From NCBI GenBank assembly GCA_965206445.1, contig CBDBJR010000002.1, forward strand, positions 558,001-622,000: a stretch of DNA of 64,000 nt, read 5' to 3'. The DNA is from CBDBJR01 sp965206445. GTDB lineage: Bacteria > Pseudomonadota > Gammaproteobacteria > Arenicellales > Poriferihabitantaceae. The notes below the pieces were generated by a model. The model was given only the letters and a program-made list of their open reading frames with translations, ran no database searches and was not told where the DNA came from. Of the stretch, positions 8,728 to 17,937 are shown in pieces (the stretch's first letter is position 1; each line of letters opens with the position of its first letter). Both the position numbers and the translations under genes were made by a program.

Positions 8728-10356
8728 TCAGGTTGCCGGCGCGTCCGGCGGCGCCGGATAACGGCAGTTTTTGATGTAGCTCAATACTTGCAGAAACGAT
8801 CGGACGGTATCCTGGTGGATCGAGCTTGAGCTCAGGCTCTCGGCGCGGCGGTCACTCAGACGCAGCCGGTGGTTGGAGATGCTGGCTTCACACTGCTGCT
8901 CAATGGTGTCGATTTTTGTTTTGGTGAGTTCTATCCCCGCTGCCTGCCCGAGTGCGAAGTCGTTGACGGTCAGCTGGAGCAGGCTCAGCAGCTCGGCGTG
9001 GATCAACGCCAGTTCATCCCGTCCCTTGCTGGACAGCCGCACCTGCCGGCCCAGCCGTTTGTTCGCCAGGCGCGCCAGATCGTAGGCCACGCTGTCGCCG
9101 ATATTCTCCATGCAGGTGGCAAATTGCAGAATTTCATCCAACTGCTGCTCCTGCCGGTGCTCGCGGATATGCCGCCGCGCTTCGGACAGATAGCGCTGGA
9201 TGGCTTTGTTGCGGGCGTTGATCTCCTGGTCGAGCGCCGCCAGGCGGTCTATTTCCGCGCGATCACCGGCCTCGAACATCGACAGCGCGCGCGCAAACAG
9301 CGACTCGGTGTTGTCGGCCAGCCGCATGGCCTCGCGCCGGGAGCTGGACAGCGCCAGCGTGGGGTGGTCGATATGGGCCGCATCCAGCCCGCTGCCGGGG
9401 TCGATCGACAGGCGATTGTCGGCCGGCTGTCGGGATTCGATAAAACGCTTGACCGGGCCGGCAATGCTGCCGGCAAACGGGGTGCACAGCAACGCCAGCA
9501 GGCCGTTGAACAGCAGGTGCAGATAGATGATCTGCTCACCGGGCTGGCGGCTCAGCAGGCCGATGTGCGGCAGGATGCGCTCGAGCAGCAGCAGCGCAGT
9601 CACCGCCAGCGCACTGCGCAGCAGCAGATTGGTCAACACTGCCGCATGGATATCCAACTGTCGGCGGTCAACCAGCGGCCAGGCAATCAACCCGGCGCCG
9701 ATGTTGGCGCCGAGCAGCATCGGCACCGCCAACTGCGGCGGTATCAGGCCGGTTTGCGCCAGCGTGCCGGCCACCAGCAACACCGCAATGCTGGAATGCG
9801 CCAGCCAGGTCAGCAGGGCGGTCGCCAGCATGCACAGCCACGGCACCGCGCTTAACGCCAGCAGCAGATCGCTCGCCGCCGCACTGCTGCTCAGCGGCAG
9901 GATCTGCTGTCGCATCAACCGGATCGACAGCAGGATCAGCCCGAGCCCAATCAACACCCGGCCGAACTGCCGCCAGCGCCAGGGGCGGCTGAGCAGATGC
10001 AGGCTGATGCCGCCGCACAGGCACAGCGGCGAGAGTATCGACCAATCGAAAAACAGCAGCCGCACCGCCAGCGCCGAGCCGGCATCCGCGCCCAGTATGA
10101 TCACCACCGCCAGCGGCAGCGACAGCAGCCCGCTGCCGATAAAAGAGGCGGTCAGCAGGATGGTCGCGGTCGCGCTTTGCATCACCACCGCGGCGACGGC
10201 GCCGCATATCAGCGCGTGGAATCTGGACGCCGTCGCCGCGATAATGAGCTTGCGCAGCTCGGTCGAAAAGGCCCGCTCGACCGCGCTGCGGAGCATATAG
10301 CTGCCCCACAACAGCACGGCAATGCTGCCGGCGAGATGCAGCGGGCTTAAGTCCAT
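8728..10356 (-). CDS. Na/Pi cotransporter family protein with PhoU-like domain
   Basis: Membrane protein of 542 residues. The N-terminal ~340 residues hold two inverted Na/Pi-cotransporter repeats, with the family's QSATATILL and glycine-rich GADAGSAL / GANIGAGL segments. The C-terminal ~200 residues are helical and acidic like PhoU. The family takes up phosphate with sodium or tunes phosphate efflux. ATG 10356 (MDLSPLHLAG) is chosen because the upstream open stretch to 10572 is proline-rich and unlike the family. It is transcribed divergently from the aminotransferase gene. Confidence 0.85.
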   Translation of the reverse strand: MDLSPLHLAGSIAVLLWGSYMLRSAVERAFSTELRKLIIAATASRFHALICGAVAAVVMQSATATILLTASFIGSGLLSLPLAVVIILGADAGSALAVRLLFFDWSILSPLCLCGGISLHLLSRPWRWRQFGRVLIGLGLILLSIRLMRQQILPLSSSAAASDLLLALSAVPWLCMLATALLTWLAHSSIAVLLVAGTLAQTGLIPPQLAVPMLLGANIGAGLIAWPLVDRRQLDIHAAVLTNLLLRSALAVTALLLLERILPHIGLLSRQPGEQIIYLHLLFNGLLALLCTPFAGSIAGPVKRFIESRQPADNRLSIDPGSGLDAAHIDHPTLALSSSRREAMRLADNTESLFARALSMFEAGDRAEIDRLAALDQEINARNKAIQRYLSEARRHIREHRQEQQLDEILQFATCMENIGDSVAYDLARLANKRLGRQVRLSSKGRDELALIHAELLSLLQLTVNDFALGQAAGIELTKTKIDTIEQQCEASISNHRLRLSDRRAESLSSSSIHQDTVRSFLQVLSYIKNCRYPAPPDAPAT

Positions 10357-10639
10357 GCGGTGTGCCCCCGGCCACTGACGCCCGCCGGCAACGGGACAGG
10401 CGCGCCGTCCGGTGTCCGGGATGCCCCGGTTGCGGCTGGCGGGGGGCGGCTGGCGGGATGGGCAGTAACGGCGACGGTGGAGCACAGGTGTGGGGCATGG
10501 TGCAAGTATAGGGCAGGCGTGGCGGTTGAGTACAGGCGGCGCGGGTGGTGAGTGGCCGGTTTGTGCTTGCAAAACGCCGGCGGGGGTCGGATAATTTGCG
10601 ATTCAACTTTAATTGACCCTTCAACCACCCATTACGCTT

Positions 10640-11992
10640 ATGAACGCACCACTGACCAATGCCAAACTGCTGAATAAAGATCAGCAGCATCTGATTCATC
10701 CGCTGCACCATACCGCCGGCCATGTCGATGGCCGGGTCTGGGTGCGCGGCGAGGGCTCGCACCTGTTCGACGCCGACGGCAACCGCTTTATCGACGGTCT
10801 GTCCTGCCTGTGGAATGTCAGCGCCGGGCACGGGCGCAAAGAGCTGGCCGACGCCGCCCACCGGCAAATGTCGCAGCTGGCATTCAGCTCGAGCTATACC
10901 GGCGGCTCGAACCGCCCGGCAATCGAGCTGGCCGAACGCCTGGCCGAGATAACCTATCCGAATATCAACAACTTCTACTTCACCTCCGGCGGCGGTGAAT
11001 CCACCGACAGCAATTTCAAGCTGGCGCGCTTTTATTGGAAGGCGAAAGGCAAGCCGGAAAAAACCAAAGTCATCTCGCGCATCTGGGGCTACCACGGGGT
11101 GACCTTCGCCGCCATGTGCGCCACCGGCATCAGCAGCTACTGGCCACAGTTTGAGCCGCGCATTCCCGGTTTCAGCCACATCCCGGCACCCGACCCGTAT
11201 CACTACCCGATGCCGACCGACGGCTCTTCCCAGGGCATTGCCGCCGCCAACGAATTGGAGAAAGAAATTCTCAAGCAGGGGCCGGAAACCGTCGCCATGT
11301 TTATCGCCGAGCCGGTGCAGGGCGCGGGCGGTGTGATTGTGCCGCAGGACGACTATTTTCAGCGCATCCGGGAAATCTGCGATCAGTACGAAGTGCTGCT
11401 GGTGTCGGATGAAGTGATTACCGGCTTTGGCCGCACCGGCCCGATGTTTGGGCTGGAGCATTACGGCATACAGCCCGACCTGATTCAGTTTGCCAAATCC
11501 ATCACGTCCGGCGCCGTACCGCTGGGCGGCATCGGCCTCAGCGATGAAATTGCCGCCACGGTTACCTCGGGCGCCAAGCCGTGGATGCACGCCTATACCT
11601 ACAGCGGCCACCCCACCTGCTGCGCCGTGGCGCTGGCAACGCTGGATATCATTCAGGCGGAAGACCTGCCGGGCCAGGCCGCGGTCAAGGGCAAAAAACT
11701 GCTGCAAAACCTTCACCAGGCGCTGGACGACCTGCCGCACGTCGGCAACGTGCGCGGTTTGGGGCTGATGTGCGGCGTCGAAATCGTCGCCGACAAGGAC
11801 AGCAAGGCCTGGTTCGAGGCCGACTTCGGCCTCGGCGCAAAACTCTCCGCCGCGCTGCTCGAGCGCAAACTGTTCACGCGCGTGCGCAACGAAGTCATCT
11901 GCCTCGCGCCGCCGCTGTCCACCGACGAATCGACGCTGGACGAAATCGTCGACATCACCCGCGACACGATTGTCGCTGTGACCGGCAGGTAA
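10640..11992 (+). CDS. Class-III (omega-amino acid / polyamine) aminotransferase
   Basis: PLP-dependent aminotransferase of 450 residues, fold type I, subgroup III. The cofactor lysine is in FAKSITSG (Lys286), the DEVITGFGRTG motif that binds the PLP pyridine nitrogen is upstream, and SGHPTCCAVALA follows. The closest family I recall is SpuC/BauA-type enzymes, which transfer amino groups from putrescine, beta-alanine or similar to pyruvate. The exact substrate is not decidable here. ATG 10640 begins MNAPLTNAK; nine more codons upstream are open but not needed. Confidence 0.85.
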   Translation: MNAPLTNAKLLNKDQQHLIHPLHHTAGHVDGRVWVRGEGSHLFDADGNRFIDGLSCLWNVSAGHGRKELADAAHRQMSQLAFSSSYTGGSNRPAIELAERLAEITYPNINNFYFTSGGGESTDSNFKLARFYWKAKGKPEKTKVISRIWGYHGVTFAAMCATGISSYWPQFEPRIPGFSHIPAPDPYHYPMPTDGSSQGIAAANELEKEILKQGPETVAMFIAEPVQGAGGVIVPQDDYFQRIREICDQYEVLLVSDEVITGFGRTGPMFGLEHYGIQPDLIQFAKSITSGAVPLGGIGLSDEIAATVTSGAKPWMHAYTYSGHPTCCAVALATLDIIQAEDLPGQAAVKGKKLLQNLHQALDDLPHVGNVRGLGLMCGVEIVADKDSKAWFEADFGLGAKLSAALLERKLFTRVRNEVICLAPPLSTDESTLDEIVDITRDTIVAVTGR

Positions 11993-12143
11993 TTGACGCC
12001 GCCCCGCCGGCGCCGCGCTGTTTGCTGCGGCGTCCGGCTATGGGTGCCATCCGCGCTGTCGGGTCGCCGCGTGCTACCGCGGCTATGGGCGCATTGACTA
12101 TCCCATCCCTATTGCCGTACCAAACAAGAGGACAGTTGGCTGC

Positions 12144-13082
12144 GTGATGCCGGTGAAAAAACCCAAACCCGATTGCACCCAGGCCGACACCCAGGCCGAC
12201 ACTCAGGCCAATGCGCGCCTCGTCAACGGCGAGGCGATAGCGGTGCTGAACAGCCTGCCGGACAACAGCATTGATTTGATTTTTGCCGACCCGCCGTACA
12301 ATCTTTCCAATAACGGCTTTACGTGCCATGCCGGGCGGCGAGCCAGTGTCAATAAGGGCGGGTGGGACAAAAGCCGGGGAATAGAACAGGACTTTGAATT
12401 TCACTATGACTGGATTGCGGCGTGCCGCAGGGTTTTGAAAGACAGCGGGTCGTTGTGGATTTCGGGCACCTATCATTCGATTTATGCCTGCGGTTTTGCC
12501 TTGCAGCGCCAGGGCTGGCACGTGCTTAACGAAATCTGCTGGTACAAGCCGAATGCCGCTCCCAATCTGGCGTGCAGAATGTTTGCCGCCAGCCATGAGA
12601 CCTTGCTGTGGGCGCGCAAAACAAAGCAGGCAAAGCACACATTCAATTATCAAGTGATGAAAAAAACGGCATGGGCGGGCGATTTCATTAAGAAGCCGGA
12701 CAGGCAGATGCGCAGTGTGTGGGCGATCAATACGCCGCGGAAGGGAGAGAAAAAATACGGCAAACACCCGACCCAGAAACCCGAATTGCTGTTGCAGCGA
12801 ATTATCCTGGCCTGCACACATGAGAACGACATTGTGCTCGACCCGTTCTGCGGCAGTGCAACCACCGGCGTCGCGGCGCTGCGGGAAAACAGGAATTTTG
12901 TCGGCATTGATTTTGAATTGGCGTATCTTGAGAAACTGGCCGTCAAGAGAATTCGTGATGTGCTACAGGCGCGCGCGCCGAGGCCCGAGGTTGCGCAAGC
13001 GCAGACGGGTAATCGGTTGGACGCCGTCGTGCCCAAAGCAGGATGGCCCGAAAGCAAACAGCAGTTTGTGCCGGTTTTTTAG
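12144..13082 (+). CDS. Orphan beta-class DNA methyltransferase (DpnA-like)
   Basis: S-adenosylmethionine-dependent DNA methyltransferase of 312 residues. The catalytic motif DPPYN (49-53) precedes the SAM-binding motif FCGSATTG (from 235), the order of beta-class amino-methyltransferases. The stretch after DPPYN (VNKGGWDKS, FHYDWI, GTYHSIY, NEICWYKPNA) matches my memory of DpnA/M2.DpnII-type adenine methylases that recognise GATC, some of which act on single-stranded DNA. No restriction endonuclease or second methylase is adjacent. Codons 11-21 contain three near-perfect 12-bp repeats (TQAD-type), a poorly conserved leader, so the true start may be downstream. A 22-bp repeat array follows the stop. 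Confidence 0.8.
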   Translation: MMPVKKPKPDCTQADTQADTQANARLVNGEAIAVLNSLPDNSIDLIFADPPYNLSNNGFTCHAGRRASVNKGGWDKSRGIEQDFEFHYDWIAACRRVLKDSGSLWISGTYHSIYACGFALQRQGWHVLNEICWYKPNAAPNLACRMFAASHETLLWARKTKQAKHTFNYQVMKKTAWAGDFIKKPDRQMRSVWAINTPRKGEKKYGKHPTQKPELLLQRIILACTHENDIVLDPFCGSATTGVAALRENRNFVGIDFELAYLEKLAVKRIRDVLQARAPRPEVAQAQTGNRLDAVVPKAGWPESKQQFVPVF

Positions 13083-13102
13083 CCCGGGTCGGCGTTGGCC
13101 AA

Positions 13103-13255
13103 ATCAGGTAGCCATTGGCTAATATCAGGTATGCCAATGGCATATATCAGGTATGCCATTGGCATATATCAAGTATGCCATTGGCATACATCAAGTATGC
13201 TATTGGCTAATATCAGGTAAGCCATTGGCCTATAGTAACCGTTGGCTAATATCAA
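13103..13255. repeat. Array of about seven 22-bp direct repeats with palindromic core
   Basis: Units start with ATCAGGTA or ATCAAGTA at 13103, 13124, 13146, 13168, 13190 and 13212, spaced 22 bases (21 for the first), with a weaker seventh from 13234. Each carries a near-palindrome such as ATGCCATTGGCAT. There are no unique spacers, so this is not a CRISPR array. It lies between the orphan methyltransferase and the convergent MFS gene, where it could be a protein-binding array, a terminator-like region or simple repeat expansion. Confidence 0.85.
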
Positions 13256-13294
13256 TCAGCAAACAAAACGCCGGTCAAAATCCATAACGGATGC

Positions 13295-14473
13295 TCACCG
13301 CAGCCGCGCCGGAATGTAGCGACAAAACCCGGTGGCGGTGAACATCCATAGCGCTGCCGTCGCAAACACCATCGGCAGCGCAAAGTAGTGCAGCAGTACG
13401 GCAAACAGCCCCGGCGTGAGTATCTGCCCGGTATCGCGGTAGGTCACGAATATGGCCGACATGGCGGCCTGTTCATGCGCGCGGACTACGCGGAAAAACA
13501 GCACGTTGCCGACCCCGTCCAGCATCGTGGCGCCCAGCGCCGACATAACCAGCAGCACCGATGCCGTCAACGGCATCGCGGCCAGTCCGTAAACGCACAG
13601 GCTGAACAGGCCGGTCGTGGCATACCCGAGGGCCAGCACTTTGCGCACGCCGTAACGCCGCGCAACCCACCCCCACAGCGGCACCGAAAAAGTCCAGGCG
13701 GTGCCAATCGATACCAGCGCCGCGCCGGTCAGCTCACCCAGCCCCGAAGCGGTGGCATAAATCGGCGTATAGATCACGAACATGGTCCACCAGCAGGAGC
13801 GCGCCATGGTCAGGCTGTAAGCCAGCACCAGCCGCGGCTGCTTGAAATACCGCGCCAGGTGATTGAGCGGATTGACGCCGGCAGAGGTCGGGGCGCGAAA
13901 TGGCAGGTGCCGCAGCCCGAGTCGATGAAAGCACCCCAGCGACACCAGCGTGCACAGCGCACAGAGGACAAAGGGCAGCGCGTGTGCCACGTTGCGTTCG
14001 AGGTACACCCCGAGAAAAGGGCCGATGGTCAGCGCCACTACGGTAAACACGATCCGCAGCGGCTCAAACCCGGTCAACTCATTGCGCGGAATTTTGGTCA
14101 GCACCAGCAGGGACAGCACCACTTCCGCCGAGGCGATGGAAAACGCGTGGCAGAACAGGCCGATAGAAAAAATGGTCACCTGATCCAGCGACATCAGCGC
14201 CGCCGATGCGATCATGGCCGCGCAGGAGAACAGGAAGGCGCGGTAAACCCCGACCAGTTTGATCACCAGCGGCTGCACCAGAGCCGCGATGATGCCGCCG
14301 ACCGCGACGATGAACAGCAGCGCACTGGCATCTCGCGGGCTGCCCAGCAATTCCAGCGCCTGCAGCGGGATGATCGAGAGCATCATCCCGCGCGGCAGGG
14401 CTTGCAGCAGGAAAAAAAACGCCAGCCCCGCGTATTTGGAATAAAAAGCGAATCGAGGCAGGATAATCGGCAC
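13295..14473 (-). CDS. MFS transporter
   Basis: Major facilitator permease of 392 residues with about twelve hydrophobic segments (for example AGLAFFFLLQALPRGMM at the N-terminus). The start is GTG 14473; an out-of-frame ATG just upstream does not fit. Substrate unknown. It is not closely similar to the MFS protein at 6.4-7.6 kb by eye. It is convergent with the methyltransferase gene and divergent from the ABC operon, about 200 bases from the substrate-binding protein gene. Confidence 0.85.
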   Translation of the reverse strand: MPIILPRFAFYSKYAGLAFFFLLQALPRGMMLSIIPLQALELLGSPRDASALLFIVAVGGIIAALVQPLVIKLVGVYRAFLFSCAAMIASAALMSLDQVTIFSIGLFCHAFSIASAEVVLSLLVLTKIPRNELTGFEPLRIVFTVVALTIGPFLGVYLERNVAHALPFVLCALCTLVSLGCFHRLGLRHLPFRAPTSAGVNPLNHLARYFKQPRLVLAYSLTMARSCWWTMFVIYTPIYATASGLGELTGAALVSIGTAWTFSVPLWGWVARRYGVRKVLALGYATTGLFSLCVYGLAAMPLTASVLLVMSALGATMLDGVGNVLFFRVVRAHEQAAMSAIFVTYRDTGQILTPGLFAVLLHYFALPMVFATAALWMFTATGFCRYIPARLR

Positions 14474-14681
14474 CGGATGGCATGGGTGAAACCGTGCATC
14501 CTAATGCAAATCTGCGCTCACGGGCGGAATAATTTTGGGGTTAAAGCCGGCGCGTTTTTATGTTTTGAGATTTCAGATCAAATGTGCGACTATTGCTGCG
14601 TATTTGATTGATTAACCCGCGATGAAGCAGCCGACTGCATTTTCGCAGGCGGTGTCCTGGTAAAACCCGTACGGAGGAATG

Positions 14682-16289
14682 ATGAAACCATCGAATAGAT
14701 CGAAATCCCAGCGGTATGTCGGCGATCGGTATACCGGCAATGTATCGAGACGTGATTTTTTACAGCAAACCGGCGTACTCGGCCTGGCTTCGGCCATTCC
14801 GTCCGCATTGATCGGCGGCAGTGCGCAGGCGGCAACCCCCCGGCGGGGCGGGCATTTGCGGGTGGCAACCGTGCAAGGGTCGTCAACCGATCGACTCGAC
14901 CCGACCCAGCTGACCAGCGGGCACACCAATTTTCTGTTTTACGCGATGCATAATTGTCTCACCGAGGTGGGCCCGGATGGCCGGTTGGCGCCGCTGCTGG
15001 CAGAGTCTTTCGAGCCGGGCGCCGACCCGTCCGAATGGATTTTCAAACTGCGCACCGGGGTCGAATTCCACAACGGCAAGTCGCTGACGGCCAACGATGT
15101 TATCGCCTCGCTCGACCGCCATCGCGGCGACGCTTCGGCCTCGGCGATGAAGTCCTTTATGGAAGAAATCGTCAGCATGACCAGCGACGGCGACCACGTT
15201 GTCAAGTTGAAGCTGAAATCACCCAGCGTCGATTTTCCGGTTATTTTAAGCGCCAGTTCCCTGTCCATACTGCCGGCAAAAGACGGCCGGATTGAGACGT
15301 TCGATATCGGCAATGGCGCCTATATGCTCGAAGAGTTCGAACCGGGGCAATATTCCCGCTTGAAACGGAATCCCAATTATTATCTGTCGGATCGGGCATT
15401 CGTCGACTCGGCGGAAATTCTGACCATCGCCGATTCGACCGCGCGACAAAATGCGCTGGTCACCGATGCGGTGGATGTCATCGGCGATGTCGATGCGACC
15501 ACCGCCGATTTGCTGGCTCTCAACCCGCGGCTGAGCATTTTGGATATCACCAGCACCCAGCACTACACCTTCCCGATGCGCACCGATCTCGCGCCGTTTG
15601 ACAATAACCACGTGCGCATGGCGCTCAAGTTGTCGATCGACCGGGAAGAGGTGCTGGAAAAGGTGTTAAACGGCTATGGTCTGGTTGGCAACGACCACCC
15701 GATTTCACCGGCAAATCGCTACTACAACGCCGAGCTCGAACAGCGTACATACGACCCGGAGAAAGCAAAGTGGCATTTGCAGCAGGCCGGGCTGAGCAGC
15801 CTCAAGGTCGAATTGAGTGCGTCTGACGGGCTGTATGCCGGCGCGGTCGATACCACGGTGCTGTTCAGCGAACACGCCAAACAGTCCGGTATCGAGCTGA
15901 CCCCCAAACGGGTTCCTGACGACGGCTACTGGTCGGACGTCTGGCTCAAACACCCGTGGTGTGCGAGCTACTGGAGCGGGCGCCCAACCGAAGACTGGAT
16001 GTTTACCCAGGGGTACTCGGCGGGCTCCAACTGGAATGAAACCTTCTGGAAAAACGAGCGTTTCAATCAACTGCTGGTCGCGGCACGCGCTGAGCTGGAT
16101 GATAACCAGCGGCGTCAAATGTATTATGAAATGCAGGCCATTTGCCGCGATGATGGCGGCTCGGTTATCCACGCCTTTGCCAACCACATTTCGGCGCACA
16201 GCGAGCAGGTCGGCGTGCCCGAGACGGTTGCCGGCAACTGGGAGTTCGACGGCTATAAGCTGATTGAACGGTGGTGGCTGAACGGATAA
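14682..16289 (+). CDS. ABC transporter substrate-binding protein, peptide/nickel (SBP family 5), Tat-exported
   Basis: Periplasmic solute-binding protein of about 535 residues, family 5 (DppA/OppA type). The leader has a twin-arginine motif SRRDFLQQ (Arg23-Arg24) followed by a hydrophobic stretch and AQAA, indicating Tat export of the folded protein. The mature part has the family features GPDGRLAPLLAESFE, WIFKLRTGVEFHNG and TANDVIASLDRH. A ribosome site GGAGGA precedes two adjacent ATGs (14679 and 14682); the second is better spaced. It is first in an operon with an MttB-family gene, two permeases and a double ATPase. The ligand may be a quaternary or methylated amine given the MttB neighbour, which is inference. 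Confidence 0.9.
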   Translation: MKPSNRSKSQRYVGDRYTGNVSRRDFLQQTGVLGLASAIPSALIGGSAQAATPRRGGHLRVATVQGSSTDRLDPTQLTSGHTNFLFYAMHNCLTEVGPDGRLAPLLAESFEPGADPSEWIFKLRTGVEFHNGKSLTANDVIASLDRHRGDASASAMKSFMEEIVSMTSDGDHVVKLKLKSPSVDFPVILSASSLSILPAKDGRIETFDIGNGAYMLEEFEPGQYSRLKRNPNYYLSDRAFVDSAEILTIADSTARQNALVTDAVDVIGDVDATTADLLALNPRLSILDITSTQHYTFPMRTDLAPFDNNHVRMALKLSIDREEVLEKVLNGYGLVGNDHPISPANRYYNAELEQRTYDPEKAKWHLQQAGLSSLKVELSASDGLYAGAVDTTVLFSEHAKQSGIELTPKRVPDDGYWSDVWLKHPWCASYWSGRPTEDWMFTQGYSAGSNWNETFWKNERFNQLLVAARAELDDNQRRQMYYEMQAICRDDGGSVIHAFANHISAHSEQVGVPETVAGNWEFDGYKLIERWWLNG

Positions 16290-16422
16290 GCACCGCCGGG
16301 AGAAGGGTGTTTTGCAGTCTGTTCCGGCGGCCGGCGGGTCGCCGGATTTTGCTGGCCCGGCTGACCTGGCCGGTACGACTTGATGCGCGCCGCCGGAAAT
16401 TGCCGATACCGTCGGCGTCGCG

Positions 16423-17868
16423 ATGAGTGCAGCCGAAACCCGCCGCCGCGGTGACCGGGGGCACCGGGCCAAGGCCGAGCGCAAGGTCAATGCCGCCCAT
16501 GCGACCACCAAACTGACGCAACACGTCGCACTCGAGCTGGTCGATGCGTCGCAGGCGGCGCGTATCCACGCGACGGTCAAGTCTATCCTGTGGCAGGTCG
16601 GGGTCATCATCGAGCATCAGCCGACGCGCGATTTGCTGGTCAAGCAGCACGGCTGTCGTCAGGATAGCGACGGGCGTATTCACCTGATGCCGGAGCTGGT
16701 TGAGCGGGCGATCGCCAGCGTTCCCGACCGCATCCGGCTCTACGATCAGGACGGCAATCTGCGGGTGGATACCGCCAGCCGGATGGCGAGTTTTTGCCCG
16801 GGGCATAACTGCGTCCGCATTCTCGACTTTCGCAGCGGCGAGCTGCGGCCCTGCCGACTGGACGATATTCGAGAAACCGCGAAACTGTGCCAGCAACTGG
16901 CCAATATCGATATGGTGTGTTCGCTCGGCTACCCGAGCGAGGTGCCGCCGGAGGATGAAGTCGTCGCAACGGTGCGCGCGATGTATGAGCATTGCAGCAA
17001 GCCGGCGGCATTGCTGGCGCATGATGAAGTCATTCAGGAGCGCATGCTGAACCTGATCGCCGATATGACCGGCGGCTGGAGTCGGATGGCCGATAAACCG
17101 GTCTGCCTCGAACTGATGGGGCCGGTATCGCCGCTTAAGCTGCCCGCAGAGCTATGCCTTAGACTGATCAACTGCGCGCGCTGGCGCATCCCGGTGGTCT
17201 GTTATCCGGCGACCTTTCCCGGCATGTCCTGCCCGATCTCCAATGCCGGTGCGATCGCGCAGTCTTCCGCCGAGGCGATTGCCGGCATCGTCGTGCACCA
17301 GCTGGTTGAGCCCGGGGCGCCGGTCATGAGTGGCTCCGCCATCCTGCCGATGGACCTGCGCCAGGCGAATCTGGCGTATGGGTCGCCCGAGTACATGCTG
17401 GCGGGGCTCGGTGCCAGCGATTATTTTCGCTCGATTGGCATCCCGTCATGGGTGGGTGCGGGCTGCTCCGATTCACACCAATTCGATGCCCAGGCGGCGG
17501 CCGAAGCGGGCGCCAACCTGGCAATCGCAGCGCTGGCCTCGACGCCGTTTGTGCATAACCTCGGGTTTTTGTCCGGCGGTCGGACCGGCTCGCTGCAACT
17601 GCTGGTACTGTGTGACGAGCTGATCGGCTGGTCAAGCAAGATGGCGGCCGGGGTGGACGTGACCGCGGATACGATTGCGCTCGAGGTGGTCAGGCGTGCC
17701 GCCCACGATAATGCGTATTTGACCGACGACCACACCCAGGAGCGATTTTTAACCGAAAACTGGTATCCGGGGCTGTGCGAGCGCTCCGATGCCGATGCCT
17801 GGCTTGAGGCCGGCGGGCGGGATATGACGGCACGGGTCAATCAGCGCCTGCGGGAATTGCTCGGTTAG
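16423..17868 (+). CDS. MttB-family (trimethylamine / betaine) methyltransferase, non-pyrrolysine type
   Basis: Protein of 481 residues resembling the MttB superfamily, TIM-barrel enzymes that move a methyl group from methylated amines to a corrinoid protein. Family-like features are the N-terminal linker, CPGHNCVRILDFRSGE, PEYMLAGLGASDYFRSIGIPSWVG split over two motifs, and C-terminal WYPGLCERS. The reading frame has no internal TAG, so unlike archaeal MttB it does not need pyrrolysine; related non-Pyl enzymes act on glycine betaine and similar compounds. No corrinoid protein or corrinoid methyltransferase gene is next to it, so the methyl acceptor is unclear. It sits inside the ABC importer operon. 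Confidence 0.8.
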   Translation: MSAAETRRRGDRGHRAKAERKVNAAHATTKLTQHVALELVDASQAARIHATVKSILWQVGVIIEHQPTRDLLVKQHGCRQDSDGRIHLMPELVERAIASVPDRIRLYDQDGNLRVDTASRMASFCPGHNCVRILDFRSGELRPCRLDDIRETAKLCQQLANIDMVCSLGYPSEVPPEDEVVATVRAMYEHCSKPAALLAHDEVIQERMLNLIADMTGGWSRMADKPVCLELMGPVSPLKLPAELCLRLINCARWRIPVVCYPATFPGMSCPISNAGAIAQSSAEAIAGIVVHQLVEPGAPVMSGSAILPMDLRQANLAYGSPEYMLAGLGASDYFRSIGIPSWVGAGCSDSHQFDAQAAAEAGANLAIAALASTPFVHNLGFLSGGRTGSLQLLVLCDELIGWSSKMAAGVDVTADTIALEVVRRAAHDNAYLTDDHTQERFLTENWYPGLCERSDADAWLEAGGRDMTARVNQRLRELLG

Positions 17869-17937
17869 CGTCGATGCGTGCTATCGGGTCGCGACAGGCA
17901 GCACACGCGGACGCATGCGCCCGGTAAAGGTGACCGC

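Noticed and set aside
9668..11740. A 690-codon minus-strand open frame opposite the Na/Pi and aminotransferase genes
   Set aside because: It lies antisense to the aminotransferase and out of frame with the transporter, has no family-like motif, and is explained by the scarcity of stops in GC-rich DNA. The same holds for long frames at 5049-6239 (+), 18822-20282 (-), 16165-17022 (-) and 46016-47299 (-).
12144..13082. Part of a restriction-modification system
   Set aside because: No endonuclease gene is adjacent; neighbours are an aminotransferase and an MFS transporter, so it is called an orphan methyltransferase.
13103..13255. CRISPR array
   Set aside because: Units are directly adjacent with no unique spacers and there are no cas genes; the same applies to the 77-bp units at 2871-3101.
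16423..17868. Pyrrolysine-containing MttB
   Set aside because: The frame has no internal TAG and no pyl genes are in the window.
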